Source: Bradyrhizobium ontarionense (GTDB lineage Bacteria > Pseudomonadota > Alphaproteobacteria > Rhizobiales > Xanthobacteraceae). Taken from it: a stretch of 64,000 nucleotides of DNA. The notes beneath the pieces were generated by a model. That model saw only the letters and a program-made list of their open reading frames with translations. It was not told where the DNA came from and made no database searches. The DNA is taken from the NCBI RefSeq assembly GCF_021088345.1, contig NZ_CP088156.1, positions 2,170,001 to 2,234,000 on the forward strand. Reading direction: 5' to 3'. Below, piece after piece: positions 44,175 through 54,599 of this stretch (position 1 is its first letter; each line of letters starts with the position of its first letter). The translations under genes were made by a program, and so were the position numbers.

Positions 44175-44933
44175 ATGACCTATTGCTGCGGAATTCTGGT
44201 GCGTGACGGGCTCGTCATGATCGCCGATACCAGGACCAATGCGGGTCTCGACAACGTCTCGACCTTCCGCAAGCTGCACATCTTCTCTAATCCCGGCGAG
44301 CGCATCGTGGCGGTCGCCAGCGCCGGCAATCTCGCCGTCAGCCAGTCGGTGCTCTCGACGCTGACCGAGGGCATGGAAGATCCTGATACGGGCGAGGTCG
44401 AGACGCTCATGAATGCGCCCACGATGTTCCAGGCGGCGCAGCGCATCGGCAAGGCGATCCGCATGGTGCACGCGACCGAAGGCCCGGCGCTGAAGGCCGA
44501 GGACATCCCCTTCGACGTCTCCTTCCTGTTCGGAGGCCAGATCAAGGGCTCGCGGATGCGGCTGTTCATGGTCTACACCGCCGGCAATTTCATCGAATGC
44601 ACGACCGACACGCCGTATTTGCAGATCGGCGAGCACAAATACGGCAAGCCGGTGCTCGACCGCGCCATGCATTACGACGTCGAGCTCTACGAGGCGCTCA
44701 AAACGGGCCTGATCTCGATGGATTCGACCATGCGCTCCAATCTCGGCGTCGGTCTGCCGATCGACGTGCTGGTGGTGCGCGCGGAGGTCTGCGAGGCCGA
44801 TCTCAACCACCGCATCGAGGCCGGCGAACCCTATTTTCACGATCTCCGCTCGCGCTGGTCGGCAGCGCTGCGCGCGGCGCACAACAACATCCCAAGGCCG
44901 CCCTACAAGACTCAAAGCGAATCCAAACACTGA
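44175..44933 (+). CDS. Anbu-type proteasome-like peptidase (HslV relative)
   Basis: 252 residues. The ATG at 44175 was chosen over one at 44169, because GAGGGG ends at 44168: the first ATG would have no spacing, the second has six bases. This start gives MTYCCGILV, so removing Met exposes Thr as the N-terminal nucleophile, as in known Anbu proteins. Other support: DGLVMIADTRTNAG, FGGQIKGSRMRLFMVY, and LPIDVLVVRAE. Anbu is an ancestral proteasome beta-like subunit that assembles into open helical rings; its substrate is not known. It is last in the ATP-grasp/alpha-E/transglutaminase set. Confidence 0.9.
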   Translation: MTYCCGILVRDGLVMIADTRTNAGLDNVSTFRKLHIFSNPGERIVAVASAGNLAVSQSVLSTLTEGMEDPDTGEVETLMNAPTMFQAAQRIGKAIRMVHATEGPALKAEDIPFDVSFLFGGQIKGSRMRLFMVYTAGNFIECTTDTPYLQIGEHKYGKPVLDRAMHYDVELYEALKTGLISMDSTMRSNLGVGLPIDVLVVRAEVCEADLNHRIEAGEPYFHDLRSRWSAALRAAHNNIPRPPYKTQSESKH

Positions 44934-44977
44934 AACTGCAAAACACTGAAAACACTGAAAACGTAAGGTGAGGAAAC

Positions 44978-45733
44978 ATGGCTGAAGCGGCAAAGAAGAT
45001 CGCGCTGGTGACGGGCGCAGGCACGGGCGTCGGCCGCGCCGCATCGCTGGCGCTGATGAACGCCGGCTTCACCGTGGTGCTGGTCGGGCGCCGCAAGGAG
45101 ATGCTGGAGGAGACCGCGAAGCTCGGCGTATCGGGCATGAGCCTGCCCGTCACCGCCGACATGACCGATCCCGCCTCGATCGCGGCGCTGTTCGACACGG
45201 TCAAGGCGACCTACGGCCGGCTGGATCTGCTGTTCAACAACGCCGGCATGGGTGCGCCGCCGGTGCCGTTCGAGGACCTCACCCTGCAGCAGTGGCAGTC
45301 CGTGGTGGCGACCAACCTCACCGCGCCGTTCCTGTGCACGCAGCATGCTTTCCGCATCATGAAGGACCAGTCGCCGCGCGGCGGTCGCATCATCAACAAC
45401 GGCTCGATCTCGGCGCACGCGCCGCGGCCGTTCTCGTCGCCCTACACCTCGACCAAGCACGCCATCACCGGTCTCACCAAGGCCTCGAATCTCGACGGCC
45501 GTGCCTATGACATCGCGGTCGGCCAGGTCGACATCGGCAACGCCGAGACGCCGATGACCGAGCGCATGGTCGGCGGCGTGCTGCAGCCGGATGGCCGCAT
45601 GATGCCGGAGCCGCGCATGGACGTGAAGGCGGTCGGCGATGCCGTGGCCTACATGGCCTCGCTGCCGCTCGACGCCAACGTCCTCTTCATCACGGTGATG
45701 GCCACCAAGATGCCGTTCGTGGGACGGGGGTAG
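44978..45733 (+). CDS. SDR family oxidoreductase
   Basis: 251 residues. The Rossmann motif [16 protein letters not shown], the strand FNNAGMG, the catalytic Ser in [11 protein letters not shown] and [10 protein letters not shown] with the Tyr and Lys identify a classical short-chain dehydrogenase/reductase. The cofactor preference is probably NADPH, from the basic VGRRKEML segment. The substrate is unknown. It starts 44 bp after the Anbu gene on the same strand, so co-transcription is possible, though SDRs are not usual members of the Anbu set. Confidence 0.9.
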   Translation: MAEAAKKIALVTGAGTGVGRAASLALMNAGFTVVLVGRRKEMLEETAKLGVSGMSLPVTADMTDPASIAALFDTVKATYGRLDLLFNNAGMGAPPVPFEDLTLQQWQSVVATNLTAPFLCTQHAFRIMKDQSPRGGRIINNGSISAHAPRPFSSPYTSTKHAITGLTKASNLDGRAYDIAVGQVDIGNAETPMTERMVGGVLQPDGRMMPEPRMDVKAVGDAVAYMASLPLDANVLFITVMATKMPFVGRG

Positions 45734-45741
45734 TTCAAGCC

Positions 45742-45882
45742 CGTAGGGTGGGCAAAGGCGCTGCCGCGCCGTCTCCTCATGCGAGATCGCAATGGCGCCG
45801 TGCCCACCGTCTTACTGACGAGTTGGCCGATCGACGGTGGGCACGCTGCCGCCTGACGGCGGCCGCTTTGCCCACCCTACGG
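45742..45882. repeat. palindromic repeat, GTAGGGTGGGCAAAGGCG family
   Basis: CCGTAGGGTGGGCAAAGGCG ... CGTGCCCACCGTC on the left pairs with GACGGTGGGCACG ... CGCTTTGCCCACCCTACGG on the right. It fills the space between the convergent SDR and MFS genes. A half copy is at 28932. Confidence 0.85.
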
Positions 45883-45884
45883 CC

Positions 45885-47111
45885 CTACTCCAGCCGCTCG
45901 ACCTTGCGCAGGCTGGGAAACAGCTTCATCCAGAGCAGCGCGATGGCGATGGTGCCGACGCCGCCGAGTACGGCGGCCGGCATCGCGCCGAGCAGCGCCG
46001 CGGTGACGCCGCTCTCGAACTGGCCGAGCTGGTTGGAGGCGTTGATGAACAGGAAGTTCACGGCGCCGACGCGGCCGCGCATCTCGTTGGGCGTCGCGAG
46101 CTGAACGAGTGAGAAGCGGATCACCACGCTGATCGTGTCGGCAGCGCCGAGAATGGCGAGCGCCAAGACCGAGACCCACATCACGTGCGAGACGGCAAAG
46201 ACGACCGTCGCCGCGCCGAACACGATGACGGCCTGGAACATGCGCAAGCCCACGCGCCGGGTGATGGTGTAGCGCGCCAGCACCGCGGTCATGGCCAGCG
46301 CACCGACCGCAGGCGCGGCGCGCAGCACGCCGAGCCCGAACGGTCCGGTCTCGAGAATGTCGCGTGCATAGATCGGCAGCAGCGCCGTCACGCCGCCGAG
46401 CAGCACCGCGAACAGGTCGAGCGAGATGGTGCCGAGGATCGCGGGATTGGCGCGGATGAAGCGCACGCCGGCGAACAGGTCGGCCTTGCTGCCGTCGAGC
46501 CGCTCGGCCGGCACATCCTCCGGCACCTGCATGGCGCCGGTCAGCACCATGCCCGCGAGCCAGAACAGCATCATGATGCCGTAGGGCAGACCGGGCGCGA
46601 CCGCATAGGCGAAACCGCCGAGCGCCGGACCGGTGATGGTCGCGAGCTGGGCTGCGCCGCTCGACAACGCGCTGGCCCGCTGCAAGGTCCCCGTCGGCGC
46701 GATCAGCGGCAGCAGCGCCGCGGTGGCCGGGCTTTCGAACGCGCCGGTGATGCCGAGCACGAAGGTAGCCGCGAACAGCTGGAATTCGCCGAGCTGGCCG
46801 GCAGTGGCGCCCCAGCATAGATAAAGCGCGGTGAGCGCCTCAGTGAGCTGGCAGAGCTGCACGACGCGCTTGCGCTGGAATCGGTCGGCGGCGCTGCCGG
46901 CCACGAACACCAGCAGGGCCGTCGGCAGGAACTGGATCAGCCCGACCATGCCGAGGTCGAAGGCGCGCCCGGTGAGATCGTAGATCTGCCAGCCGATCGC
47001 CACCGCGGCGATCTGGCTCGCAAAGCGCGACAGGCTGCGCGAGGACAGAAAAAGCAGGAACGCGGCTTGCTTCAGCAAATCGCGCGCGCCGATCGGGACC
47101 GTGGACGACAT
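45885..47111 (-). CDS. MFS transporter, EntS-like
   Basis: 408 residues from the ATG at 47111, with about twelve membrane helices. The first cytosolic loop has ADRFQRKRVVQLCQ, the MFS motif A region, and the start RSLSRFASQIAAVAIGWQIYD is typical of the EntS/MFS_3 exporters. ATPNEMRGRVGAVNFLFINAS in helix 10-11 is also characteristic. It probably exports a small molecule by proton antiport; the substrate is unknown. It is divergent from the NupC-like gene, with 117 bp between starts. Confidence 0.88.
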   Translation of the reverse strand: MSSTVPIGARDLLKQAAFLLFLSSRSLSRFASQIAAVAIGWQIYDLTGRAFDLGMVGLIQFLPTALLVFVAGSAADRFQRKRVVQLCQLTEALTALYLCWGATAGQLGEFQLFAATFVLGITGAFESPATAALLPLIAPTGTLQRASALSSGAAQLATITGPALGGFAYAVAPGLPYGIMMLFWLAGMVLTGAMQVPEDVPAERLDGSKADLFAGVRFIRANPAILGTISLDLFAVLLGGVTALLPIYARDILETGPFGLGVLRAAPAVGALAMTAVLARYTITRRVGLRMFQAVIVFGAATVVFAVSHVMWVSVLALAILGAADTISVVIRFSLVQLATPNEMRGRVGAVNFLFINASNQLGQFESGVTAALLGAMPAAVLGGVGTIAIALLWMKLFPSLRKVERLE

Positions 47112-47228
47112 GATGGCGCCTTGCGTGACGCACGCCCATCCGCTTGTCAACGCAGCCCTGAGCATGGCGGCACGGCATTGCGCGGAGCTGTTCCCTGCGC
47201 TCATAATGAACCGGGTTCGGGGGATCTG

Positions 47229-48479
47229 ATGCTTCAGCTGCAATCGGCGTTCGGGATCGTCGCGCTGCTTGCGATCGCCTGGGCGCTCGGCGAGAACCGG
47301 CGCGCGGTCTCGCTGAGACAGGCGGCGCTCGGGCTCGCGGTGACGATCGTGACCGCGGTGATCCTGCTCAAGGTCCCCACTATCGCCCGCGCGTTCGGCA
47401 CGATCAACGACGCCGTCGGTGCGATCTCGGCCGCCTCGCGTGCCGGCACCGCCTTCGTGTTCGGCTATGTCGGCGGCGGTGCCTTGCCGTTCGACCTCAA
47501 GGCGCCCGGTGCCGATTTCGTCCTCGCCTTTCAGGCGCTTCCGATCGTGCTGGTGATGAGCGTGCTGACGACGCTGCTGTTCTATTGGCGCGTGCTGCCG
47601 CCCTTGGTGCGCGGCATGGCCTGGCTCTTGGAGCGCACGCTCGGCGTCGGCGGCGCCGTCGGGCTGTCGACCGCCGCCAACGTCTTCCTCGGCATGGTCG
47701 AGGCGCCGCTGTTCATCCGCCCGTACCTGGCGCAGATGACGCGCAGCGAGTTGTTCCTGGTGATGACCGGCGGCATGGCCGGCATCGCCGGCACGGTGCT
47801 GGTGCTGTACGCGACCTTGCTGGCGCCGCTGATCCCGGATGCCGCCGCGCATTTCGTCATCGCCTCGGTGCTCGGTGCACCGGCCGCGATCCTGATCAGC
47901 CTGATCATGGTGCCGGAAACATCGAAAGATCTCACCGGCGGCGCGCTCGGCGATCCCGACATGCAGGCCTCCTCGACGATGGACGCGATCGTGAAAGGCA
48001 CCAGCGCCGGGCTCGAACTGCTGATGAACATCATCGCGCTGCTGCTGGTGCTGGTCGCGCTAGTGCATCTCGCCAACGCAATCCTGTCGCTGCTGCCCGC
48101 GATCGACGGCGCCGCCATCTCGCTGCAGCGGCTGCTCGGCCTGGTGATGGCGCCGGTGTGCTGGCTGATGGGCCTGCCGTGGTCGCAGGCCGTCACCGCC
48201 GGTAGCCTGATGGGCACCAAGACGGTGCTGAACGAGCTGATCGCCTATGTCGAGCTGGCGAAGCTCGACACGACCGTGCTCGATCCACGCGCGCGGTTGA
48301 TCATGCTCTATGCGATGTGCGGCTTCGCCAACTTCGCCAGCCTCGGCATCATGATCGGCGGCCTCGGCACTATGGCGCCGACACGGCGCGACGAGATCAA
48401 CGCGCTCGGGCTGAAATCAATCGTCTCGGGCACCCTCACCACCTGCCTGATGGGCGCGATCGTCGGCGTGCTGACGTGA
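47229..48479 (+). CDS. concentrative nucleoside transporter, NupC family
   Basis: 416 residues from the ATG at 47229, with about ten hydrophobic segments. The gating region GFVFGYVGGGALPF-like (AGTAFVFGYVGGGALPF), TAANVFLGMVEAPLFIRPYL and MTGGMAGIAGTVLVLYA match NupC/CNT proteins, as do GSLMGTKTVLNELIAYVEL and CGFANFASLGIMIGGLGTM. It imports nucleosides using a proton or sodium gradient. A xanthine phosphoribosyltransferase about 8 kb away is a possible salvage partner but is not linked. Its 3' end overlaps the convergent acyltransferase gene by 63 bp. Confidence 0.9.
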   Translation: MLQLQSAFGIVALLAIAWALGENRRAVSLRQAALGLAVTIVTAVILLKVPTIARAFGTINDAVGAISAASRAGTAFVFGYVGGGALPFDLKAPGADFVLAFQALPIVLVMSVLTTLLFYWRVLPPLVRGMAWLLERTLGVGGAVGLSTAANVFLGMVEAPLFIRPYLAQMTRSELFLVMTGGMAGIAGTVLVLYATLLAPLIPDAAAHFVIASVLGAPAAILISLIMVPETSKDLTGGALGDPDMQASSTMDAIVKGTSAGLELLMNIIALLLVLVALVHLANAILSLLPAIDGAAISLQRLLGLVMAPVCWLMGLPWSQAVTAGSLMGTKTVLNELIAYVELAKLDTTVLDPRARLIMLYAMCGFANFASLGIMIGGLGTMAPTRRDEINALGLKSIVSGTLTTCLMGAIVGVLT

Positions 48480-50465
48480 GCTGAATTCGGTCACGCTTGG
48501 GCGCAGCAGCGGCGCGACCTTCGCCATGACGTAGTCGGAGCCTTCCGCCGTCAGATGCGCGTGATCGAACGACAGCGGCGCGCCGCCGACCGTCAGCGGA
48601 CAACGGCGCTGCTCGCAGACCGCGGACAGGATCGAGAGATATGAGACCCCTTCCCCGGTCGGCAGCGCCGCCTGCATCGCCTGATCCAGCGCAAAGATGT
48701 CCGAGCGCGTGAACGTCTCGGGATCCGGCGTGACGCCGCGCAGCGTGGCGCGCGCCAGCATCGAGGGCAGCCGCGTGCGAAATTGGACGGAGGGACCGAG
48801 CAGGACCACGGGAATGCCGGCGTCATGCAGGCGGGCCAGCGTCTGCCTGAGGTCGCGCACCATGCCGTCGAAACGCGGCGGGCGCGCATTCTCGAGCCAA
48901 TCCGCCGACATCACCACGAGATCCGGCCGCGCTTGCGCGAAATAGTCGCGCATCTGGCTTGCGAACGCGCGGCAGGATGCGACGCCCTGCGTTTCCGCGC
49001 TGAAGGTCGGCATGCAGGTGGGCTGGCTCGCCTGCATGATGTTCACGCTCTCGGCGTCAAGGCTCGCTGTGAGGCCGTGGTAGTAGTGCGCAGCGAAACT
49101 GTCGCCCCACAGCAGGATATTGGTCTTGCCGGCAACGAGACGCAGACAGTCGTCGGGAACGCGCCCGTCCGGAGTCGTGAAGCACGAGCCGTAGCGATAG
49201 ACCGGCTTCATGTCGTAGCTGTTGTAGGCATCGAGCCGCTGCGCGGCGCGATCGGCCTCCGACGTGCTGCCGTTGAGCATCAGGCCAGCGCCGGCGCCCA
49301 GCAGCAGCAGCACGCTGGCAGCGGCCGCGAGGCCGAACACGGCCCGCGGTGTCGGCGCGATCGCCTTGGTCCGGAACGGCCGCTCGACGAAGCGCCACGA
49401 CAGATACGACACCACGACCGTCAGCGCGAACAGCGCGATGCGCTCGGAGCCATCGAGCGCGAGCCCGGGCTTGGCGAAACGGGCGAAGGCGAAGATCGGC
49501 CAGTGCCAGAGATAGAGCGAATAGGAGATGCGGCCGACGAACGCGGCGACGTTGAGCGGCGACAGCCGGTGGCGCGGGACGTCGGCGATGCCGGTCCCGC
49601 TCCACAGGAACAGCGCCGCGCCGAGACAAGGCGCGAGCGCGTTGACGCCCGGGAAGCCGGGGCCGGGTCGCAGCGCGAAGATCGGCACCGCCATCAGCAG
49701 CAGCGACAGCCCGCGCGCGGCCTGCTGCACGAGGCCTGCGCGCGGCGCCGGAAGGGCTGATACGGCCACGAGACTGCCGAGCAGGAATTCCCACGCCCGC
49801 GCCGGGCTCATGAAGAAGGCGGTCGCCGACGCGCCCTCGCGCATCAGGATCACGGCAGACGCAAAGGCTGCGAGGGCGAGCCCCCCCAGCGTCAGCGGCA
49901 GTACCAGGCGGCGCCCGCGCGCTATCCGCAGCACGGCCCAGACCGCGACGGGCAGCACCAGATAGAACTGCTCCTCGACCGCGAGCGACCAGGTGTGCAG
50001 CAGCGGCTTCTCCACCGCCGCATGGTCGAAATAGCCGGCTTGCTGCCAGAAGAAGAGGTTCGAGGTGAAGGTGACGACGGCAGCCGCCGCGCGCAGAAAT
50101 TCGGCGCGCTCCGAGCTGAGCAGATCGTGCGAGGCCGGGATCGCCGTCAGCGCCACCATCACGTAGAGCGCCGGCAGCAGCCGCCGCACCCGTCGCTCGT
50201 AGAAGCGGGCGAAGGAGAAGCGGCCCGCGGCGATCTCCGAAGCGATGATGCCGGTGATCAGATAGCCGGAGATGACGAAGAAAATATCGACGCCGACGAA
50301 ACCGCCGAAGATCGCGGGCGCCTCGAAATGGAAGCCTGTGACCGCCAGCACCGCGATCGCGCGCAGCCAGTCGATGTCGTCGCGATGAGCTGGATTTGAA
50401 TCTGGACCTGCGCTTCCACTGACGATGCGTGGCTGCACAAACGCACGCGCACGAGGCGCGGGCAT
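48417..50465 (-). CDS. acyltransferase 3 / SGNH fusion (OafA/YrhL-like)
   Basis: 682 residues from the ATG at 50465. The N-terminal acyltransferase-3 domain has about ten membrane helices with DIDWLRAIAVLAVTGFHFE, GGFVGVDIFFVISGYLIT, RRVRRLLPALYVM and HTWSLAVEEQFYLVLP. A C-terminal periplasmic SGNH domain carries LLWGDSFAAHYYHGL (Ser) and SFDHAHLTAEGSDYV (Asp-x-x-His). Such proteins transfer acetyl or other acyl groups to lipopolysaccharide, exopolysaccharide or peptidoglycan. No sugar-polymer genes are adjacent, so the acceptor is unknown. The last residues are encoded over the end of the NupC-like gene. Confidence 0.92.
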   Translation of the reverse strand: MPAPRARAFVQPRIVSGSAGPDSNPAHRDDIDWLRAIAVLAVTGFHFEAPAIFGGFVGVDIFFVISGYLITGIIASEIAAGRFSFARFYERRVRRLLPALYVMVALTAIPASHDLLSSERAEFLRAAAAVVTFTSNLFFWQQAGYFDHAAVEKPLLHTWSLAVEEQFYLVLPVAVWAVLRIARGRRLVLPLTLGGLALAAFASAVILMREGASATAFFMSPARAWEFLLGSLVAVSALPAPRAGLVQQAARGLSLLLMAVPIFALRPGPGFPGVNALAPCLGAALFLWSGTGIADVPRHRLSPLNVAAFVGRISYSLYLWHWPIFAFARFAKPGLALDGSERIALFALTVVVSYLSWRFVERPFRTKAIAPTPRAVFGLAAAASVLLLLGAGAGLMLNGSTSEADRAAQRLDAYNSYDMKPVYRYGSCFTTPDGRVPDDCLRLVAGKTNILLWGDSFAAHYYHGLTASLDAESVNIMQASQPTCMPTFSAETQGVASCRAFASQMRDYFAQARPDLVVMSADWLENARPPRFDGMVRDLRQTLARLHDAGIPVVLLGPSVQFRTRLPSMLARATLRGVTPDPETFTRSDIFALDQAMQAALPTGEGVSYLSILSAVCEQRRCPLTVGGAPLSFDHAHLTAEGSDYVMAKVAPLLRPSVTEFSSRQHADDRAHQAGGEGARDD

Positions 50466-50659
50466 GGTCGCTGAGCGGAGCTGGGCAGCAAGGGGCGGCA
50501 ACGGGACGAATACGCCTTACACAAGCCCGCGGCGAGCAGGGTACTACCAATCCGCCGCCGGCCCATCCGTCCCTGTGAACCGAGACAGGATGTCAACACA
50601 CACGCGCGATGGGACCGCCGTCCACCGCGCCCGAATGTTTCCATCCGTTTCTGTCGGCT

Positions 50660-51265
50660 TTACGTCGAGAGTTCGACCGTTTTGAAGTCGGCCGGCAGGA
50701 TCACCTCGAGCAGCTCGACGTCGTCGGAATAGTCGAGGATCATGTGGCGGATCTTCGGCGGCTGGGTCCAGCAGCTGCCCTCCTTCATCAGCGTCTCGCC
50801 GACGCCTTCCAGGTAGCTCTTCACCCAGCCCTTGAGCACGTAGACCATCTGGAAGTCGACGGCGTGGGTGTGCAGCTTCGACACCTCGTGCGGATTGCAC
50901 GGCGGCAGCATGCGGATGACGTGAGCGCGCGCCAGGCCGTGGGTCGCCGTTGCAATGCCGAGGTCGCGATAATGCGCATAGGCGCGCAGGCCGTCGGCCT
51001 TGAAGTCCTCCTCACGGTGATGGCTGATGGCGACCTTCTGCTTCGGCCGCCGCGGCGCCGGCGCTGGGCGCGCGTTGCTGGCAAGCGTCTTGCGCGCGGA
51101 AGGCGTAGCCGCCCTGCCCGGCTTTGCGGACGTCTTCGCTACGGCCTTGCTGCTGGTCTTGGCAGCGGTCTTCCCAGCCGCATTGCTGCTCTTGCCGGTC
51201 TTCCGTGCCGCGGCCTTCGCAGCGGCGCGTGATGCGGGCTTGGTCGTACGGCTCTTGCTGGCCAT
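50660..51265 (-). CDS. cupin domain protein with Lys/Ala-rich histone H1-like tail
   Basis: 201 residues in two parts. Residues 1-78 are low-complexity Lys/Ala/Ser/Thr/Pro (KPASRAAAKAAARKTGKSSN), very like the C-terminal tails of histone H1 or bacterial HU-like proteins, and likely to bind nucleic acid. Residues about 80-201 form a single cupin barrel: KLHTHAVDFQMVYVLKGW supplies His ligands, followed by LMKEGSCWTQPPKIRHMIL. Cupins bind metals and small ligands and may be enzymes or sensors. The stand-alone cupin is a known family type; the tail is the odd part. Confidence 0.85.
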   Translation of the reverse strand: MASKSRTTKPASRAAAKAAARKTGKSSNAAGKTAAKTSSKAVAKTSAKPGRAATPSARKTLASNARPAPAPRRPKQKVAISHHREEDFKADGLRAYAHYRDLGIATATHGLARAHVIRMLPPCNPHEVSKLHTHAVDFQMVYVLKGWVKSYLEGVGETLMKEGSCWTQPPKIRHMILDYSDDVELLEVILPADFKTVELST

Positions 51266-51342
51266 GGTGCTCTCCCTGCGTGTCCTCGATCACGAGAGTA
51301 GCACACATTGGAGGAGCTCCGCAGTCTCCCCATCACAGCTCG

Positions 51343-51441
51343 TCATTCCGGGGCGCGCGCAGCACGAGCCCGGAATCCATTTCCCCGCACACTCTGCCGC
51401 CCGATGGATTGTGGGTTCGCGCTGCGCGCGCCCCGGAATGA
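51343..51441. repeat. palindromic repeat, TCATTCCGGGGC family
   Basis: TCATTCCGGGGCGCGCGCAG ... GGAATCCATTTCC faces GATGGATTGTGGGTTC ... GCGCCCCGGAATGAC. The right arm has mismatches. Confidence 0.8.
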
Positions 51442-51494
51442 CACTGGTGATGTGGCGCCCGCTGTGGCTTCAGCCCAACTGCTGTGGCGTCAGC

Positions 51495-51779
51495 TCAATG
51501 CAGCACGAACACGCCGTCGACGGCGCGCAGCTCGGCCGGCTTGATCAGCTTGGAATGCGCCACCGTGACGGAGAACAGCGGCCCCTCGATCTTCTGCTCC
51601 CAGAACGACAGGAAGTCCTGCAGCGCCGGGAATTTCGGAAACAGGTCGTAGTTCTGCCAGACATAGGTTTGAAGCAGCGAGCGGTGATCCGGCATCCGAT
51701 ACAGGATCTGCGCCGTCGTCAGCCCATAACCCAACACCTGTTTCCGAAAGTCCTCGGAAACCTCAACCTTCGAACCCAT
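51495..51779 (-). CDS. Usg family protein
   Basis: 94 residues from the ATG at 51779, the normal length for this alphaproteobacterial family. Key segments are GYGLTTAQILYRMPDHRSLL, QTYVWQNYDLFPKFP, FLSFWEQKIEGPLFSV and VAHSKLIKPAELRAVDG. The function is not established. It stands alone, divergent from groESL, about 380 bp from groES. Confidence 0.87.
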   Translation of the reverse strand: MGSKVEVSEDFRKQVLGYGLTTAQILYRMPDHRSLLQTYVWQNYDLFPKFPALQDFLSFWEQKIEGPLFSVTVAHSKLIKPAELRAVDGVFVLH

Positions 51780-51925
51780 GCCAACCTCCGTTTCTGGAGC
51801 GCATGTCCGCGTGGCCAACCGGGATGGAGCCACCCGGCAACGATGCGCTCACCTCTCGAAATGTGACGCATGTCCTCCACTCATCTCAAGCTTAAATGTT
51901 TAACGGCTTGTTGAAATATGCTGCA

Positions 51926-51952
51926 TTAGCAGCGACTTAGCCCGGGTGCTAA
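51926..51952. promoter_or_regulatory. distal CIRCE-like inverted repeat
   Basis: TTAGCAGCG, nine bases, then GGGTGCTAA. Compared with the CIRCE consensus (TTAGCACTC-N9-GAGTGCTAA) the right arm matches 8 of 9 and the left arm its first 6, with the exact 9-bp spacing. It lies about 205 bp upstream of groES and is a possible second HrcA site. Confidence 0.5.
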
Positions 51953-52046
51953 TACGGTGTTTCACGTTCCGTTCCGCGCCCGTTAACGATATCGGAACGC
52001 TTTGGCAGACCGCGCAGTCGACTGCTAATTTTTCTGCTAGAAGGCC

Positions 52047-52075
52047 TTGCTCGGCAGAGGACTCTCGCCTATCTC
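52047..52075 (+). promoter_or_regulatory. candidate groESL promoter
   Basis: TTGCTC (52047-52052) and TATCTC (52070-52075) with 17-bp spacing. The predicted start near 52082 falls just before the proximal CIRCE element, the usual arrangement for HrcA repression. Confidence 0.55.
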
Positions 52076-52086
52076 CAGCGCGCGTG

Positions 52087-52113
52087 CTGGCACTCGCCGG
52101 CGCCGACTGCCAA
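52087..52113 (+). promoter_or_regulatory. proximal CIRCE element (HrcA operator)
   Basis: CTGGCACTC, nine bases, GACTGCCAA: 7 of 9 matches in each arm to the consensus, with correct spacing, at the predicted transcription start and 43 bp before the groES ATG. Heat-shock control by HrcA is inferred. Confidence 0.65.
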
Positions 52114-52156
52114 AATCCCAGAAACTGAAATCGCCTCAATAAATTAGGAGGACCGT

Positions 52157-52474
52157 ATGGCTTTCCGTCCGCTTCACGACCGCGTCGTGGTCAAGCGCAT
52201 CGACGCCGAAGAGAAGACCGCTGGCGGCATCATCATTCCCGATTCGGCCAAGGAAAAGCCCTCGCAGGGCGAAGTCGTCGGCGTGGGCCCCGGCGCCCGC
52301 GACGAGAGCGGCAAGCTGGTTCCGCTCGACGTCCAGGTCGGCGATCGCGTGCTGTTCGGCAAGTGGTCCGGCACCGAGGTCAAGATCGACGGCCAGGAGC
52401 TCCTCATCATGAAGGAGAGCGACATCATGGGCGTGATCACCGAGACCGCGTCGAAGAAGAAGGCGGCCGCCTAA
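52157..52474 (+). CDS. groES: co-chaperonin GroES
   Basis: 105 residues with [20 protein letters not shown] at the start, the mobile loop [15 protein letters not shown] and the [11 protein letters not shown] end. It forms the heptameric lid of the GroEL folding chamber in the cytosol. The AGGAGG ribosome site is five bases from the ATG. It is co-transcribed with groEL, 90 bp downstream, under a promoter overlapped by a CIRCE element. Confidence 0.98.
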   Translation: MAFRPLHDRVVVKRIDAEEKTAGGIIIPDSAKEKPSQGEVVGVGPGARDESGKLVPLDVQVGDRVLFGKWSGTEVKIDGQELLIMKESDIMGVITETASKKKAAA

Positions 52475-52501
52475 GCCGCAATCCGCTCACGCTCACCCTG
52501 A

Positions 52502-54205
<1,704 letters not shown>

Positions 54206-54233
54206 GCCAGTCCAAGCCCCTCGGAAATACGAA

Positions 54234-54260
54234 GGGCGCGGCGCAAGCCGCGCCCTTTTT
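54234..54260 (+). terminator. groESL intrinsic terminator
   Basis: A perfect 9-bp stem GGGCGCGGC/GCCGCGCCC with a GCAA loop, followed by five T. Confidence 0.92.
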
Positions 54261-54309
54261 CTATGGATGCCAGCTTGACTGTTACGCGTAACGTATCACA
54301 TGATGGCGC

Positions 54310-54591
54310 ATGATCCGCAGCTTCGCTGACAGGGCCACCGAGCGGCTGTTCCGCGACCATGTCTGTCCCGCAAAGTGGCGGAACTTCGAAGCCATCGCTT
54401 TGCGGAAGCTCGACATGGTAGATGCTGCCGTCCGTCTGGACGATCTGCGGTCCCCGCCGGGTAATCGACTGGAGGCGCTAAAAGGCGATCGCCGGGGTCA
54501 ACATTCCATCAGGATCAACCAGCAATGGCGGATCTGCTTTGAATGGACGCCAGAGGGTCCGGCACTGGTGGAGATCATAGATTATCACTGA
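54310..54591 (+). CDS. higB: HigB-type toxin (RelE/ParE superfamily)
   Basis: 93 residues. [49 protein letters not shown] and VEIIDYH match HigB toxins, which cleave mRNA at the ribosome. The conserved RINxQWRICF strand holds the likely catalytic Arg. It precedes its antitoxin gene by 8 bp, the toxin-first order normal for higBA. The pair stands between groESL and signal peptidase. Confidence 0.9.
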   Translation: MIRSFADRATERLFRDHVCPAKWRNFEAIALRKLDMVDAAVRLDDLRSPPGNRLEALKGDRRGQHSIRINQQWRICFEWTPEGPALVEIIDYH

Positions 54592-54599
54592 CGGAGACG

